A stretch of DNA of 23,019 nucleotides, taken from assembly GCA_023460175.1 (NCBI GenBank), contig JAEWRC010000050.1, positions 1 through 23,019 of the forward strand. Direction: 5' to 3'. Positions 21,588 through 23,019 of this stretch are shown here, in pieces. Origin of the DNA: Actinomycetes bacterium. GTDB lineage: Bacteria > Actinomycetota > Actinomycetes > Mycobacteriales > Mycobacteriaceae. Position 1 is the stretch's first letter. The number at the start of each line of letters is the position of its first letter. The notes beneath the pieces are model-generated. The model was not told the origin of the DNA, made no database searches, and saw only the letters and a list, made by a program, of their open reading frames with translations. Made by a program: the position numbers and the translations under genes.

Positions 21588-22933
21588 GCGCCCGGATCCG
21601 CCGGCCGCTGGCGCTGGCCCTGGTGGTGCTGCTGCTGGCCGGCTGCGCGGTGCTGGTGCGCGCCACCGTGTTCCGGCCGAAGACCATCACCGCCTACTTC
21701 AGCTCGGCCACCGCCGTCTACCCCGGTGACGACGTCCGGGTGGCGGGGGTCAAGGTGGGCACCATCGAGCGGATCGAGCCCGACGGGGCCCACGCGCGTG
21801 CCACGCTGCGCGTCGACCGTTCCGTCCCGATCCCGGCCGAGGCCAAAGCCGTGATCGTCGCGCAGAACCTGGTGGCCGCCCGATATGTGCAATTGGCCCC
21901 GGCGTACCTGGACTCGGGTCCCACCATGCCCGACGGCGCCGTGATCCCCGCCGACCGCACCGCGGTCCCGGTGGAGTGGGACGAGGTCAAGGACCAGGTC
22001 ATGCGGTTGGCCACCGAACTGGGTCCGACCGGCACGGTGTCGGACACCTCGGTGGCCCGGTTCGTCGACAGCGCGGCCGACGCGATGGGAGGCAACGGCG
22101 CCAAGCTGCGCGAAACCCTGCGGCAACTGTCCGGTGCCGGCCGGATCCTCGCCGAGGGCAGCGGAAACCTCGCCGACATCATCGAGCACCTGCACACGTT
22201 CCTGCGCACCCTGCGGGACAGCAACGAACAGATCGTGCAGTTCCAGGACCGGCTGGCCACGCTGTCGGCGGTCCTCGACGGGAGTCGCTCCGACCTGGAT
22301 CTGGCCCTGCGCAACGTCTCCGAGGTGATCGGGGAGGTCACCCGGTTCGTGCGCGGCACCCGCGACCAGACCGTCGAACAGGTGCAGCGGCTGGCCAATG
22401 TCACCCAGACCCTGGTGGACAACCGCCGCAGCATCGAAGAGGTGCTGCACGTGGCGCCGACCGCATTCGCGAACTCCTACAACATGTTCGACCCCCGCAC
22501 CGGCGGCGCCAGCGGCGTGTTCACGCTGAACAACTTCGCCGACCCGGTGAAGTTCATCTGCGGTCAGATCGGTGCGTTGGAGAACGTGACGGCCACGGCG
22601 ACGGCCGAGTTGTGCAAGAAAACGCTGGGCCCGGGGCTGCGCAGCATGAACTTCAACTACCTGCCGTTCCCGTTCAACCCGCTGCTGACCGCCCAACCGG
22701 CTCCGCACCAGCTGATCTACTCCGAACCGCACCTGCGGGACGGCCCGCCGCCGGCGCCGCCGGAACCGGTCCCGGCCGTGTCGGCCTACACCGGCGCGGG
22801 GGACGTCCCGCCGCCGCCCGGCATGGCGGCTCCGGTGCGGCTACCCGAGGTCCTGTTGCCCGCCGCGCAGAACGAACCGTTGCCCGCCGAGCAGGCGGTG
22901 CCCGATGCCGCACCGGGGAGCCCACCGTCATGA
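21584..22933 (+). CDS. mceD: MceD-type MlaD-domain protein with lipobox-like N-terminus
   Basis: The product is 449 aa. The ATG at 21584 overlaps the mceC stop. The basic start and hydrophobic stretch (about 8-25) contain LLAGC with Cys21, a good lipobox match. The MlaD domain follows (about 32-115: TITAYFSSATAVYPGDDVRV then AGVKVGTIERI, the D-type sequence), then the helical region (about 130-300) and a long Pro/Ala-rich tail from about residue 385. Several helices resemble those of other Mce subunits. D-type proteins are usually described as membrane-anchored by a helix, so a lipid anchor would be unusual. The hydrophobic stretch could also be a plain anchor (AVLV follows the Cys). Confidence 0.87.
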   Translation: MSARIRRPLALALVVLLLAGCAVLVRATVFRPKTITAYFSSATAVYPGDDVRVAGVKVGTIERIEPDGAHARATLRVDRSVPIPAEAKAVIVAQNLVAARYVQLAPAYLDSGPTMPDGAVIPADRTAVPVEWDEVKDQVMRLATELGPTGTVSDTSVARFVDSAADAMGGNGAKLRETLRQLSGAGRILAEGSGNLADIIEHLHTFLRTLRDSNEQIVQFQDRLATLSAVLDGSRSDLDLALRNVSEVIGEVTRFVRGTRDQTVEQVQRLANVTQTLVDNRRSIEEVLHVAPTAFANSYNMFDPRTGGASGVFTLNNFADPVKFICGQIGALENVTATATAELCKKTLGPGLRSMNFNYLPFPFNPLLTAQPAPHQLIYSEPHLRDGPPPAPPEPVPAVSAYTGAGDVPPPPGMAAPVRLPEVLLPAAQNEPLPAEQAVPDAAPGSPPS

Positions 22934-23019
22934 GGATCTCGGTTCTGCTTCGTCGCCTGGCCGCCGTCGGGTGCTGTGCCCTGCTGCCGGGATGCGCGTT
23001 CGGCGGGGTCAACTCGCTG
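22930..23019 (+). CDS. mceE: MceE-type lipoprotein, N-terminal fragment (runs off window)
   Basis: Only 30 codons are inside the window. The ATG at 22930 overlaps the mceD stop (ATGA). The peptide starts MRISVLLRRLAAVGCCALLP and continues GCAFGGVNSL. It is a lipoprotein signal with basic residues, a short hydrophobic core and the lipobox LPGC (Cys22), as in the fifth gene of mce operons (LprK/LprN type). The MlaD domain and the following mceF are expected beyond the window edge. Confidence 0.8.
   Translation, partial: MRISVLLRRLAAVGCCALLPGCAFGGVNSL

Overview
The window is about 23 kb of high-GC actinobacterial DNA, most likely from a mycobacterium (Mycolicibacterium/Mycobacterium). The reasons are an mceABCDE operon, a mycofactocin-type short-chain dehydrogenase, three cytochrome P450s, an AveC-like membrane protein, an LLM-class (F420-type) oxidoreductase, many GTG starts, ATGA stop/start overlaps, and promoters of the form TTGACC-N17/18-TANNNT. 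I see no rRNA, tRNA, CRISPR array, insertion sequence or phage gene.

Layout. (1) 1-2575, minus strand: a tightly coupled operon of four uncharacterised genes. They are a zinc-ribbon membrane protein, a shorter soluble paralogue of its C-terminal half that resembles a degenerate TopoVI-A/Spo11-type TOPRIM region, a small membrane protein with a Gly/Asp-rich tail, and a partial gene. (2) 2704-4665: a P450 divergent from a TetR regulator, with a palindromic operator inside the P450 promoter. (3) 4781-8409: a membrane acyltransferase divergent from an LLM oxidoreductase and a DapB-like NAD(P)-binding protein. (4) 8419-11348: an operon of a 38-aa membrane peptide, an AveC-like protein and a second P450 closely related to the first. 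It diverges from its own TetR gene across a perfect 18-bp palindrome. (5) 11385-15027: a third P450 and a mycofactocin-type SDR, divergent from a metal-dependent amidohydrolase whose mRNA is probably leaderless. (6) 15047-17838: a regulator with two TetR domains in one chain, divergent from a periplasmic-binding-fold protein with no export signal. (7) 18248-23019: mceA, B, C, D and the start of the lipoprotein gene mceE, all joined by ATGA overlaps. No yrbE permease genes precede mceA.

Main result. A 14-bp asymmetric motif, roughly AACARANNTTWGGK, occurs nine times, always in intergenic DNA. It lies in the control regions of the acyltransferase/LLM pair, the P450/amidohydrolase pair, the tandem-TetR/binding-protein pair and the mce operon. 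Several copies lie on the core promoter. It is absent from the two loci that have their own TetR and palindrome. The simplest model is that the tandem TetR protein, whose two DNA-binding heads differ, recognises this non-palindromic operator and controls an uptake-plus-oxidation regulon. The architecture recalls M. tuberculosis Mce3R. The likely biology is import of a hydrophobic, terpenoid- or sterol-like compound by the Mce system and its breakdown by the P450, SDR, LLM and amidohydrolase enzymes. The substrate cannot be read from the sequence.
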